A stretch of DNA of 64,000 nucleotides. Source: Straminergon stramineum (taxonomy: Eukaryota; Streptophyta; Bryopsida; Hypnales; Calliergonaceae). The notes under the pieces were generated by a model. The model saw only the letters and a program-made list of their open reading frames with translations. It made no database searches and was not told the origin of the DNA. Below, in pieces: positions 23,547 to 36,600 of the stretch. Position 1 is the stretch's first letter. Every line of letters starts with the position of its first letter. Both the position numbers and the translations under genes were made by a program. The stretch lies in assembly GCA_963920665.1 (NCBI GenBank), contig OY987266.1:129001-193000 (forward strand). Direction: 5' to 3'.

Positions 23547-26048
23547 CATGCTAGCATAGAAGCAATAAAAGCATATGTTCTAATAGAGAAATATGATTGT
23601 ACAAGAGTAATTTTTCATTAAAGCCAATTAAAAATACAAGAAATTGTAATGATCTTAAACAACTTGTTATAAGTCTCACCAAGCATGCTTGTATTGTGGA
23701 TTACAGGGTCAATATAGGAGATGTGGTTAGATTGTTCACAACTCAATATTCAAGGAGTGGTGTCCCTAAATTAGATACCACAAATGGGATCATAATGCTA
23801 GGATTTGTGGTTGATATTCTAGTTGTTGTAATATCTAATTGCTTCAATGCTTTGAAGTTTGTTTTCTATTCTTTATATAATGGTACAATTTTTTTTGTTC
23901 CCTCTCATAATCACACTATGTTAAAGTTAAACTTTGGCTAAATTTTGTTTAATGGCATTAGAACCATGATGTTGAAAGGAGATGATGGAATGCAATTGTG
24001 TGATTTAGGCAAAGTGGAAAGATAGAGCATTTAGTGTATGAACAGCTATTTGTAATTAAAAGTAGAAATATCCCAAATCATTCATGAAAATCATAATTAG
24101 GGCTTATTTTTTCTGGTATACAAATAGAATTTGAAAAGAAACTAATACAACTACTAGAAAATTTGTGTAATTTTTAAAGTTAAAATGTCATACAATGTTA
24201 TATAATATTTGCATCATTGAATCTAAAAAGAAGCATTACCATTCACTAGCGTCTCTAGTACTTTAAAATTATATTGTGTAATGTATAGTATTGAAAACAT
24301 TCTACACTGAAACTAAAGTTTTTATGGTTCAGGGTGTTTGCAAGAAACATTGGTCTTTAATTATTTGATGTGGAGCATTACAAAGTTGTGTTCCATTATA
24401 ACTTTTGAAACATGAATCCAATGAACTTGGATTTTTTTTATTGTCTTAAAAGTAATAGTATCCTTTTTTTATTTTAAATAAATAAATCATTTTCTATTTA
24501 ATAATAGAACTTTCTAGTTTGTCACACTCTTGGATTTAGAAGTTTTGAATATTATTGAGTATCCAAAATTAATGATCTAGAGCTCAAATTTTGTGGTCTA
24601 TTCCCATAACATGTAAGCATGTTCTGTATGAGGGGGATATAAGAATACATTATTTCATGGCCTCCGTGTTTGTGCAAATAGGATTCCTTGGCATACACAA
24701 TTCCAAACATTGAAGATGGTTTCAACTTTATTCTTTTGATAAAATCTAATTACCATAAAGTCCTTAGAAATGATCAATTTTTCATTTTTTTCCTGCTATT
24801 AATAGTAAATAATGTATCATAAATTAAAAACTTGACATACCCGTTTTCTATAAAAAAAAAAAAATTTTAAATGGGATATAGTTTTAGATGTAGTACTATG
24901 GGTACTAGTGTACTATGTAGTATTCAAAAATGACACTTGTCAATAGTAAAACAATTCTACAATATGATCAACGGTTCAAAATTAACCACAAAGCTTTCCG
25001 TTCTAGTACTCATAGTATTCAAAGTTACTACTCCAATTTTTGTCAAAGTGGAACAAAATTCTTCACTCATTCTTGCAATCACCTTTCTAGCCATTCTTCT
25101 AGTGGAGTACATCAAAAGAACTTAGCAATGATTGATGGATGATTTCTTCAAACATTCAAAATCATTTTTATATCAAAAAAATTGATAGATCAAAGTGTTG
25201 AATTGTCTAATATAAAGACATTTCATAGTCTAAGTTCTTGTCATGTGTGGCACTTGAAGTATGTAGTTTATGTCAATTGGGAGTAAGTGATACTAAGTAT
25301 TTTTTGACACCTTGTTTAAACCCTCAAAGCCCATACCTTTTAGCCTACTATGTGTGTGTTTGGAAACTCATCTTTTTGAAATTTGAGTCTCCCATGTAAT
25401 GAAGTTAGAGGCATTTGCCTTGTGTCTTCATTCTAGGGCATGTATCCATTTTTTAAGAATGGTGTATACTTGACTTTAGTATTTAGTGAGTTTGTTTTAA
25501 CTTCTATAGGGGGGTTTCCTCGCATTTTATTACTTAGAAAAAGATCATACTATGTGAACCATCATATTGGTTCACTATTAAAAAGTTCAAAAAAATAAAC
25601 ATTAGGCATGAATTTACAAGTTTGGAAGTGATTATTAGTACTCCGGATTATGCCACAACCATCCATTAGGGAGTTTTGCACTAAATAGAAATGGAAATTT
25701 CAAGAAGTTAGGGCGAGATGCTAGAAAATGCAATTAGGAGAAAATTATAGGAAATTATAGGAAAAAAATAGGGATCTAAAATTGAAAAGATGTTAAGTAA
25801 GATTTGGTAGAATAACCAAATTAGGCTAACGGTAAAATGATGACAAAATAAAAACCACAAATGCAAAACCAAATGAAAACTAAAAATTAGGAGTAGGAAA
25901 TGAAACTAAAAGTAAATTAAAATCACAAAAATAATAAATATGAAAAACTCAAAAGAAGTTAGTAAACTTAAAACTACTACTAGAATGCTAAAATAGAAGT
26001 AGAACCACTAAAGTAGGCAAAAAAGCAGTACTTTAGAGATATTACAGC
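23547..26048. other. AT-rich non-coding stretch
   Basis: Only small ORFs with AT-rich composition occur here; no repeat, RNA gene or recognised protein was seen. Confidence 0.45.
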
Positions 26049-26172
26049 AAATTAGCATAGTCTACAATAAACTAGCCTAGCTTACACTAAATTAGCTCAG
26101 TTATAGTAATTTAGCACAATTTGCACTAATTTGGCACATTTTACACTAATTCAACGAATTAACAATAAATTA
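26049..26172. repeat. Degenerate tandem repeat, about six units of 20 bp
   Basis: Units of the form AATTAGCNNANTNTACACTA follow each other at about 20-bp steps, for example AATTTAGCACAATTTGCACT and AATTTGGCACATTTTACACT. Non-coding. Confidence 0.65.
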
Positions 26173-27802
26173 GGGGGGATGAAAGTAAATATGAAAAACT
26201 AATCCGTTAAAAGGTTTGGTTCTAGGAAAACTAGGGTTTGAAGCGCTCTCTCTTTCAATTTTCTCTAAACTTTTTGTGCATGTGTGTTTTGAGAGCAATT
26301 TTGTGATTATGGACTTTTTTTAAGCATGAGAAGCTAGAAACTAAGATGAGGGATCAAGGTAGGACAATATGTTGAGTATGTCATTATTTTTTGGGGAAAA
26401 AATGATGAAGGAACAATGGATTGATGTTAGATGGGAAATGAAGTGGAGAAAATTAGTCTTTTTTTTAATTTTAGAGGGGATTGTCAACTTTGGCAACTCA
26501 TTGTGGAAGATTGAAAATGCAGAATGGGCTGAATTTTTGGGAGGATGGAGAAGGAAAAGTCAACTTTTCAACAAGACAAGTCTTGACTAATTCCAAGCAA
26601 GGATGAGGATAGACAGGTCGATATAGTGCAAAGAGATCAACTGCCTCCACCACAAAAGACTAATAACTTTGGTGAAAGACTACGGGAGTTCAACAAAGCG
26701 GATTGACTTGAAATTTTGTGAAGAGAAAGATGGAAAAATTATCTTTCCAATGGGATAAGGCTCGCCTAATTTGGAGCAAGACAAAGCCATGGTGACAAAT
26801 TTAGTGTGACATGGTCTACTACCCATTTGGCAGCGAGTTGTTGGTGTTTTTCATTTTTTCTTGTGATTTCAACTGAATCTAAATGTAATGCTAATTATAG
26901 TATGATTTTATCTTATAAATCTTAAATGAGTGGTGCAATGGCCATGCATGAAATTCTCTTGTGGCATGTGAATGTTTAGAGAGGGTGTATGAAGTTTGAG
27001 TTGGATTTTTTAGGGTTTTAGGGCAAGCGTGGAAGCATTGCCTAATTGGGAGTAAAATTAGGGTTGGTATGTGAATGATGAAATGAAAGAAAAAAGTTAA
27101 TTGGCTTAAAAAGAATGTGTGAATGTATTAGGGATTGAATTTATGGAATTAGGGAGGTGCATGGCATCAATTTAGGAAGTGGGTTAGGATTTGTGGTCAT
27201 TATAGTGTGTTGAAATCTAATTTTTTTGCAGAACACCAATTTGACCCATTTGGTGTCCTAATGGCCAATTTTAGGCAAAGTTTGGCCGAGGAGGTTGCCC
27301 TAACTTCCTAGAGTAGGTGCTAGGGTCATTTGGGGATTTTAGGGTGTATAATTGGGTGATGTAGGGGTGTTGCCTCCATTTCATTTAGAGTGGTTTAATT
27401 AAAAAAATTGATCAAAAACATTTTGGTCCATTGCTTAGAAGGTGGATTAGGAGTAGATGTCCCATACACTCCCAACCGGTCCAACTCTTGGGATTTTCTT
27501 GTGTCGGTGAAAAAGTCCCACATGCTATGCTTGTGAGTGTATGTATAGTGAAAATTTAGCACCACAAAGCTTCAAAATTTAGTTCTAATTTTTTTTGGAG
27601 TTTGGAATCTAATAGAAATAAGAGTAATGGATTTCTACCTTTGTTCAAATCCCAACCATCAATTAATGTACAAAAGACATTTGGAAATGAAGTGACTTAT
27701 CCTAGATTTGAGTGGTACAACTATATAAATGGAAGACAATTGAGGTGCTTTCAAAACTTCCAAAGAATAGTATGGAGTAATAAATTTTTCTAGTGGTGCT
27801 AA
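26173..27802. other. Non-coding stretch
   Basis: No gene or structured repeat was recognised. The ORF at 26369-26590 is Trp/Glu-rich and unrecognised, and probably chance. Confidence 0.4.
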
Positions 27803-28647
27803 ACCATGAAAGGACCAAGACCATTTTTCTATCAAAAAACCACTCAAAATTGTAATTTTTGTTGTGTTCACCCAAGAAAACCTTAAAAATAATTTTTTAG
27901 AATCTAACTATTCAATCCTGTACTTTATTTGTTTGAGATCATGTAGTAAAATTTTTATGAAATTTGACTATACAAATTGGATGATATTAGCATTCAAATT
28001 TGGAATAAGAAGTTTTACTAAACACTAACCTACAATTTTAGATGACTTTGACCACCATTTGTGCAAAAAATTGCACTATGGACTTGAATTTTAAATCCCC
28101 CCCCCCCCCCTGCTTGATTTTATTTTAAAAAAATTGTTAAGTAGAAGTAGCTCTAAGATGGAACTGAAACACAAGAAATCGACATGTGAGATTGTTCTAA
28201 AAGGAAATCGAACCTTGTCAAATAGTTTGTTCTTTTTAATTTGTGAAAATTGCATTCTAAAATGAATTCAATAAGTTATTTCTTCAAGAAGCTGCTCCAA
28301 TTACTCGAAAAGGAAGATTGTTCATAACTTTCATATTACTATTCCAAATGGAATCGATGAAAGCTTCACATGTAGACAAAAGTATGATCTACAATTGAAA
28401 GGGGGAAAAATTAATTTAATTTCCAATTTTGTGGACTTCTTTTTCTACCCGGCAATATGAAAATTATGTTTAAGATGGCTTAATTTATTCTCCCAAGAAT
28501 CACTTGAAATCAAAATTATATTCCCACAAAGCTAATAAGTTTTTCTATCTTACAAAATTATTTCAAAAAATTTCACTAAAAATTGAGGTCATAGGAACAT
28601 GCCTGAAATCTATTTTGTTCCCCATAGGAACAATAGTCTTTAGTGGG
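27803..28647. mobile_element. Degraded TTAA-group TIR element, about 845 bp
   Basis: The left end CCATGAAAGGACCAAGACC is close to CCCCTAAAGGACCAAGGC of 18257-18830, and the right end is TAGTGGG followed by TTAA at 28648-28651. The left border is CTAA rather than TTAA. It includes a run of 14 C at 28097-28110. Non-coding. Confidence 0.45.
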
Positions 28648-28825
28648 TTAAGCACTTCATACATTATGAGAGAAAATCCATGACTTGCATTGATTAAAAT
28701 GTAAGTTTGTTTAATCTAGAGGTGCACGATGGGAGTGGCCTCTACAATGTTCGCAATTTTGAGTGGTAATAGGATTCAAGTCCAGGTTGGTAGTCCATGA
28801 GCCCTTGAGCTTCCACTGTGAATTA

Positions 28826-28873
28826 TTATTATTTTTTTTTTGAAACAAATGGACAATTTCCATTGGTAAGGGG
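28826..28873 (-). mobile_element. 48-bp LINE 3' tail insertion with target-site duplication
   Basis: ACTGTGAATTA at 28815-28825 is repeated exactly at 28874-28884. Between them lies an inverted copy of a 3' end: on the minus strand it reads CATTTGTTTCAAAAAAAAAA and then AATAATAA. The same ATTTGTTTCAAAAA end is found at 61175-61194. This is a severely 5'-truncated non-LTR retrotransposon insertion. Confidence 0.75.
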
Positions 28874-28884
28874 ACTGTGAATTA

Positions 28885-29788
28885 CTTTTCAGTGTGACTT
28901 GATTCAGTTGGGGTGAATTGACCACCTCACTCATCCCCCAAGTCAATCCAGGGGTGCATGTAAAGAAAAGACCCTCTATTTTGTGCTTCATTAATTTTCT
29001 CTTTGTACCCCTCTCAGCTATTGGGGGGGGGCGCTGATTGCAAATATGAATTTCAAATTTACAAATTTTATCATGTGTGGCAAATAAAAATTTCAGGGTA
29101 TTCCCTTGGGGACGAGCAAGGGGGTCAGTTCACCCCAGCCCTTGATGCATGATGTGACTTGATTCAGTACTGTACTGTAGTTGTTTGGGGTGGCCCTAAA
29201 GTTAGGATGCCCATGGTTTGTACCTACGGATGGTATGGTATTTCTAGGTACATACCCTATTGATCAGTTACAAGTTATACACACAATGAGGATTTGTGAA
29301 AGTGACGCTTGTAGCTCGACACAGTGCCATTTGGGCCTTTGTGGGGTACTGGACCGGTTGGCTACCAAATGGCCACTTGAGCCAAGATTCCTGTTGAGCC
29401 TAGTCAACTTTCATCCTACGAGCTAGGCGGCTAGGCCCCCAGTGGCCCAGTTGTACCTATGTTGCCTTGAAAAGCACCAAGTGTCACAGATTGCACCGAA
29501 AAGTGGAGTATAATTATTGATATAAGTTAAGGGTAAGTTATGCCTGTCTGGGTCGGTGATGAGTTGTTGTCGTCGCCAGCAGGTTTGGGCCAATTGAATG
29601 GTGCCTCTCCTCCGATCAATCCGTCAGTACTGAGTAATGACAACTGTTCTGCAAGTCCGCGTAAGCTTATACAATGAACTGATATGCTTAGTATACTCGG
29701 ACATGCAGTTCTTGACACAAGTTTTTTGTTTCACTTTGGAAAAGTGAAGGATTGTCAGGATGATCACCCATTTCGGATCCCTTATCCC
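28885..29788. other. Non-coding stretch
   Basis: It contains short ORFs only (29181-29426 plus, 29527-29718 minus) with no recognised family, and a run of G at 29024-29032. Confidence 0.4.
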
Positions 29789-29792
29789 TTAA

Positions 29793-30014
29793 CCCTTGAA
29801 CGACACGGCGGACGATTATTGTCTGATGAATGACAAGGAATTATTCTGTGTAGGATAGAATTGCAACTATTCATCCTCATAATTAGGTGTGGAAAGAGAA
29901 GATCTTCTACAGTGGCTTGACTCCCAATGAGTATTTCTGGTTTTTCTAAAGTGGATGATGTCACGCGGTTCCAAAATTGCTGATTTCCATGGTCACTAGC
30001 CTGGCATTCAAGGA
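29793..30014. mobile_element. 222-bp TIR element, TTAA target site
   Basis: Bounded by TTAA at 29789-29792 and 30015-30018, with ends CCCTTGAACG and CATTCAAGGA. It is homologous to 6051-6272 in inverted orientation and of equal length. It shares its right TTAA with the next element. Confidence 0.75.
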
Positions 30015-30018
30015 TTAA

Positions 30019-30233
30019 AGGACGGATTGGTGACCGTGGAAATACTCCCTTTTGGAACCATGTGACATAATTTACTTTATAAAATCCAAAAATATTCATT
30101 GGAAGTCATACTACTCTAGAAGACCTATACTTTTCTCACAAAATTCTGAGGATGAATATGCACATTTTTGTCCTACATGGAGAGATTCTTTGTCATCCAT
30201 CGGACACAAAACATTTGTATCAATGTCTAAAGG
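30019..30233. mobile_element. 215-bp TIR element, inverted partner of the preceding copy
   Basis: It runs from the shared TTAA (30015-30018) to TTAA at 30234-30237. GGTGACCGTGGAAAT, TTTTGGAACCATGTGACAT and GAGGATGAAT place it in the same family, in opposite orientation to 29793-30014. Confidence 0.7.
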
Positions 30234-30237
30234 TTAA

Positions 30238-30620
30238 GCAATTCAACCTATGTGTGGCATGGGAAAAGTTCAGGAAAATATTTCCCTCTATAGAGAAATA
30301 GATTTCAAAAGGATTTCTTAATTTTCTAAGTTTTTCCCCTTAAAAGAAAAATTATCACAATTTTTTTCATGAAGATTCTATTTGTTCCATTCTTGTTATA
30401 TAGGCAAACCTATTTCCAACCACAAGATGGGTCCAAAATTGATGTAAGGCTTCCAATGTATACATTGTGTTCATATAAGCTTTCAATGTACACCTCCTAG
30501 ACATTTTTGTTGTCCCTAGGGGCCCGTGGTGCATGAGTTGTCATCTACAATTCACCCTATCGGAAATGAAGCAGTCTAAATCCCCAAAATGGGAGGCTGA
30601 TCGGAAATGGATCATCTCCT
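30238..30620. repeat. Dispersed repeat, second copy at 52839-53207
   Basis: GCAATTCAACCTAT opens both copies; AAATAGATTTC, TTTTTTTCATGAAGATTCTA and TCGGAAATG/TCAGAAATG blocks follow in the same order. The two copies are about 370-380 bp each, non-coding, in the same orientation, and of unknown type. Confidence 0.7.
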
Positions 30621-30731
30621 TTATGTCCATTCCAAACAAAGAGGAGGAGAGGACATGACAGGACATATCTCATCAGTCCAACTCTGTTCGTGGGCCAAGC
30701 TACATCAGAAAAAAGCCCTCCAATCGCATCA

Positions 30732-30948
30732 GTATTGTTGCAATACTATTGCAATGGTTGAATAGTCCAGTATTGAAATTGGACTGTCGCAAATATGCAA
30801 ATAGTATTGTAACAATACATTTTCAGTTTTCCTATTGAAAATGTATTGAAATGTATTGTTGCAATATTGAAATGTACTGTTTGCAGTATTGCGATAAACC
30901 AATTTTAATATTGGACTATTCAACCATTGCAACAGCAGTGATGCAATG
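30732..30948. repeat. Fold-back hairpin, arms about 55 bp
   Basis: GCAATGGTTGAATAGTCCAG near the left and CTATTCAACCATTGCAAC near the right are reverse complements extended on both sides. The loop region carries repeated TGTATTGTTGCAATA-like phrases. Non-coding. Confidence 0.7.
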
Positions 30949-32387
30949 GGGGGGTAGTTTCCTGATGTAGGCATGCGAAATGGAAGGAAAGTAAAATCCA
31001 TTGGGGAGAAACTGAGAAGACTCCAATTGGAACTACCTTGACCTCCAGTCTCATTTAGGCCCAGGCTCATTTGGTTGCCTAAGCCGTAATTATTGAAGTG
31101 CTTGTTCTCTCTTTGTTTTTATGAAATCATGGTCACTTTTCAAAGAAAAAAAGAAACTGGAGAAGACTCCTAACGGGGCGAATGCATGGTTGAGTGGCTC
31201 ATTTTTGGCAAAAGTCCAAGTCCATAAAGTTTGTTTTTTGTGAGTAAAATGTTTGAGAGTGAAATGCTTGGGAGTGAATTCTACAAGAATCAAATTTTAA
31301 AAAAATTCTAAAAGTACCTAGATTTTTGAGCGCCCCTAGACCTTGAAAATTATTATACTTTAGGAAAAATCATTTTTGGAAAAAAGAAATATTGGCTAAA
31401 AAAGAAGGACTTCATAAAATTCAATTTTTGAAAAGTCATTAAAAAGTTCCTAGCTAACACAAAGAATATCTATGTTACAAGCCATTGTTTTCTAGAAACA
31501 TTAGTTCAAACTCTAGTAGAAACATAGCACTTATAATCCATTTGGTTAATGCAAAGGAGTTTAAAAAGTCCTTTACAATTTTCCTGACAACAATTTGTCA
31601 CACCCACTTTTATTCAAAAGTCCCTAGCATTCACATACTATATACAAAAAAGGTTAAAAAAAATCGTAGGACTATTGAACATCAAGTTAATTTATCTAAA
31701 TCAAATTGTTTCATAGAAAAAATAAATTTAAATACCCTACAGATCAATCTGAAAATGAGTTGTGTGCAATTTTCAAGAATGTGACAAGAAATTGAGCCAC
31801 TCAACCATGCATCTACCCAACGAGAACCAAAAATTAGAAGTTAACTGCATTTAAGCTTTACTACCAGTTGGCAGAGATGGAACTCTAACAGTTTCTCCAG
31901 AAAGTCTTTAATTCTGATTGTCACTCATTCACTATGGAGTAGGAAAGAACTGAATGTGGTTCCTGAAGGCCAGGCCCCTAATGGGTGATAGTGGAGAGCT
32001 AAGTTGATTAGAGTCGGCTGCTGTTTTGCTCTTTTCTTGGTTGAAGGAAAACCTTTTTAGATAATGCAAGCACACCAAAGTGTCCAGAGGGGGACAGAGG
32101 GCAGGACATCACCTGTGATGCATATGCGCTTTTCCAACACGGACATGGGGCGGGCTTACATGGTAGCCCAATTTTCTTGACAGGGTGGACAAGCGGGAAT
32201 CAAAGCAGGAGTTGAAGTATCACAGCATGACACTGGTGGACAACCGCATTGGTCCACATGAAAGTGTAATTGCTCACTTGGACTTATAGCACCCCTGTGA
32301 AGTTTGCCCACCCACAGATACATGTAAGGAGGCCCTAATAGCCTTGATGATTATAATTACCCTGTTGTAAGGGAAAAAATGGGCGGC

Positions 32388-32495
32388 TAGTTCAAAGTTA
32401 GCAGGTGAATCAGGAAAAAATCTGGTTTCAATTTGAAAACGTTGGCAAAAGTAATTGATGAAAAAACATAGAGAAATTAACTGGACTCAGTACTG
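32388..32495. repeat. Dispersed repeat, second copy at 61213-61320
   Basis: TAGTTCAAAGTTAGCNGGTG, a CAATTTGAAAACGTTGGCAA-like phrase and GATGAAAAAA are found in the same order at both places. Non-coding, of unknown type. Confidence 0.6.
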
Positions 32496-32672
32496 GAAAA
32501 ATGGTTCAATATGGAACTTAAAGGAAGTCACCATAGCTGGTGCAGCTCAAAAAATGTCTCGAACACAGTTCGTTACATGTTGTATCCAAACAAGGGAAGC
32601 CAGGGTGCGATGAATATGCATTTTTCTGAAACGGACTAATGGCCTTGATGGTCATAATCACCCTGTTCTTGA

Positions 32673-32704
32673 AGGGTGGGGTGGGGTGGGGTGGGGTGGG
32701 GTGG
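32673..32704 (+). repeat. (GGGGT)n microsatellite, about six units
   Basis: GGGTGGGGTGGGGTGGGGTG and onwards. Four or more G-runs separated by single T make this a strong G-quadruplex candidate on the plus strand. Confidence 0.9.
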
Positions 32705-33621
32705 ATTAGGGCAGAACGGTGTGAATTAAAAGAGGAGAGGAAAAAAAACAAAAAACAAAACTCAGTCCAGTTCACATGGATGATTCAGCCTGGGGAGCAG
32801 GTTAAGGGCTGTTCTTGATGTATTGCACTCGAAACAAGGAAAGCTAGTGCACAGTACAGTCATCCACGTGAAGAGAAACGATTCCACACATGTATCTCGT
32901 TTCAAAGTAGGGAAGTACACAGTTGGTGTTTGAGAGGGTGACCAAATTTCAGCCAATGCATGAGATTTGGATTTGTGAATAGCCTAGAAAATTGACTTTA
33001 CCTTATGTTTAGCTATTGCTCCAGAAAACGTGTTCAAGTTTCCATAGAACTTGCCAGAACAACCTTTCGAGACATTTTGGCAGGCTGCTCCACTTGTAGA
33101 CGTGCCAAGACTATATAACATGCAATGTTGTTGATGTAGCATGTACTCTTTCTTTCTAGTAGTGACACAAGGACATTTGTCCAATTTACATTTTGGATTT
33201 ATCCTATTTCTGCCTTCAAGCATTGAAGCTCCTGCATCTCTGCATTCTCAGGCAAAGTAGGATCTAGCTGATCTGTGGAGTGGAGTCTTCTGCTCAATCT
33301 TCTGTCAATGTGAGTGTATGTATTGAATGAAAATCTACAATATAAGGTAGTATGCTCTGAAAGCGACCATTTAAGCCTACCTAACTCATCATTGCCAGTA
33401 ATAGATTTTTCAAGGAATATGTCACCCATTCTTAGATAGGGGTCACATTTAGAACATGGTCACTTTTACAGCAGGCTACCTTATGTGACACCCATATTTT
33501 AATGCATGTCAGAATTGATAGTTTATTTTACCTCTAGAGACAAGATTCTGAGTGGAGCAATTCTGTTGGAAGTGCTGAGGGAGAGTGAAGAGTGATCAGG
33601 AATTTGTTGCTACTCTTGTAG

Positions 33622-36600
33622 GGGGGATTTAGGAGCAGAGGCGAATCCGAAACTGTCATTGCGGTTGACAAAGACCTTGGATGGGGAGGAGTTCCGAATG
33701 CTGGGTCATCAGATGGTGGATTTCATTGCGGACTACTTCCAGCACATTGAAACTTTTCCTGTTCGGAGCCAGGTCCAGGTATTCATGCATTTGGATCACT
33801 TCATTCAAAATTCACTGTTGTTTTAAATAAAATATGAACCAAAAATGACAATGCCATTAAATGGGTGGGATTTCATGTACCATTTTGACTATTAAATTCG
33901 CTTGAACATCAAACATGCAAAGTAATATGTAAATATATTACACTTCATTTACAACATTGTGCACCAATAAGGTAGGATTTCCAGCTCAGTCCCTCCTCCC
34001 TGGAATGATTTCTTAACCCCTTGTTGCCTGAAGTCCAAACATGTGTAGAAGCATCCTTGCTTTTCAAGTGCTATAAGTCTGAATTTCAGCGAAGTATGAA
34101 AATCTCAACTGTACAATCTTGTAGTGTGCATGTTGTAGATAGCATGAAACAAATTTGTGGTCATTTGACTGTATAGATTGAATGATGATAATGTTTTAGT
34201 GTTGAAAAAAGATGCTGAATTTTTTTTAAAAACACATTTGGAGGTCAAATTCGATTTCTAAACCTATTCAAATGAAAAAACTTTAAACTACAAGGTGATT
34301 CAAAACCAAAAGACAAACACTTTGGTGAAAAAAATATCATTCAATTAACTCATTGTGTCTGCAAAATTATTTTGAAATGTCAAAAAACAATGAAAAAAGT
34401 AGCAAAAAGTCACATCTATAGCTAAACTTCCCTCTACTAATATACTTCTCAATCACTCATTACCTCTTGGATTGATATAAAAAATTAATCACACAAACTA
34501 GACTAGTATGTAAAACTTTTTCAACAAAAATGATTGAAAATGGACCACATATGAAGAAGTTATAAACTGCAGAAGTTCATTGTAATGCAAAAACGTCTGG
34601 ATTTTGAACTTCGAATTGCTCTCAAACATTCAAAACAATTTGGATTGACATGAAAAATTTACCGCAATAACTAAACCTTGAGAGGAACAAAACCCAACAA
34701 ATTTTATTGAAAAAATTTTTTTTATGAAAAAGTTACAAGCCCCCGAAGTTGCAGCCATGAGAATGTAATGTGGTGAACTCAAATTGAACTTGTGAACTTC
34801 AAAAGGCTCTCAAAAACTTTGTACATCTTCGATTGATCTGAAAATTTTACCAGTGAAATTAGACTAATATGCACAACTTTTCCAACAAGTTTGATTGAAT
34901 TTGGACATCAGATGCAAAAGTAACAACACTTTGAATTTGACTGCTAGACAATGTGAGGACACTTTTTGCCCCCTCCGATGATGAAGGGTTAATTAAACTC
35001 ATTCACTTCCTTGACTGAGGGTTCTTGTTCGGCTCCCCATGCCATCTTAATGGACTTCCTCCAATTTAGCAAAATTGATGTAAGTTCCATGTGCAGTGGC
35101 GGGTTTGCTCTTCATAAGTTCTAGCTGTCTGTTTTAAAATGTCTAAAATACCGGAAACTGCATCTATCACAGGCAACTTCTACAATTGTTGTATTGTTTT
35201 GTATTTTGGATGTCACAAACTACCAATGTTTCAGCCAGGGTACTTGAAGAAACTGCTGCCAGGAAGTGCTCCTCGGGAGCAAGACTCGTTCCAGGAAGTC
35301 CTTCATGGTAACTATGTCTGTTGATAATTACATCCAAAAGAACTCTGGATCTCAAATCAGTGATTCTAGAAATTGAAAGGGTGTGTCTGATTTTCATGAC
35401 TCTCCATCTACCTCTGAATTACTCCAACTGAGATGAAAAAACTGGAGTCAGATCTAATCTAAAAAAGTCTGTCAATGGATGCGCGCAGATATCAACACTA
35501 AACTCATGCCGGGCATTACCCACTGGCAGAGTCCGAGTTTCTTTGGCTACTTCCCGGCCAACACCAGCACAGCTAGCATTCTCGGGGAGATGCTGACTGC
35601 CAGCCTCAATGTAATAGGCTTCAGCTGGATCACTTCCCCCGCAGCCACCGAACTGGAAATCATCGTCCTGGACTGGCTGGCCCAGCTCCTTGCTCTGCCC
35701 CACCACTTCCTGTCGTCCAGTAAGCATCAATCCATGCATGCATTCAATAATTTCAGACCAAATCAATGTACAAATTTCAATTACTAAGCATAGCCAGATG
35801 ATCCACATCACTGATTTAGAGGTTCAGACCATTGAGAAATAGGACAGTCATTTGTCATTCAATTTCAAGTATCCACATCAATGGAATGCATGATGCGTGG
35901 AGCGCAGCTGGAATGAGCAATATTCATTAAGATTACTTAGGGCCACTTCACATTATGGCACAAGGTTGAGAGTTTGTCAATTTCAGCCAATGAGATTGCA
36001 AGAACCCAAGAGTTCGGCCTCTTGAGCCTTCACACAAGGAGGCACAGTCCAAAGTTTGTCACCCATTTGTTTGCCTACATGACAACCAAATGCCTACATG
36101 GCAATGGACTCTCAATTAGAGTTTGGGTCGTCATTTTTGGCCGACCCAAACTCTAATCGAGAGTCCATCAAGTTTTTTTTAGAAACTGGCAAGATCTCGA
36201 CCATTAGATCGGATTGTTTTTGTAGAAATAGGTAGGATGCCCTCCCTTGTTTATTTGTTTATTTGTGTCGCCATTGGGGTTTGAAACCTAGTCTCCACTA
36301 CTAAAATGGTGAGTCTTAGCATTCAATGAACCTACTTCCCTTCAATGTTTAATGCCACCTTTTTATTCCATTTATATCCTTCATATCCCTTGTTCAATGA
36401 TGAGAGCATGTGCTGTGATTATTTTTTCAAGGCCATTTTTGACTCCTTCCTCATGTTTTTTAACCTTTTGCTTAAAAAAATTGTCACATGGGTGACAATT
36501 CTTTGAAAATTTCAGAAATTGGATGGATTAATGTGGAGAGAAAGGATAGAAATCGAAAAAAATGAAATAGGTTTGAACTTTGGGCTTGAACTTTGGCCTT

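Larger units (their letters stand above)
30949..33621. other. Region upstream of the decarboxylase exons
   Basis: No confident exon was seen. It holds a direct duplication (CCTTGATGNTNATAATNACC at 32335-32370 and 32638-32673) and a G-rich pentamer run at 32673-32704. The missing first exon and promoter of the decarboxylase gene probably lie in this stretch. Confidence 0.4.

Noticed and set aside
28097..28110. Run of 14 C
   Set aside because: Simple homopolymer, prone to sequencing error; no function inferred.
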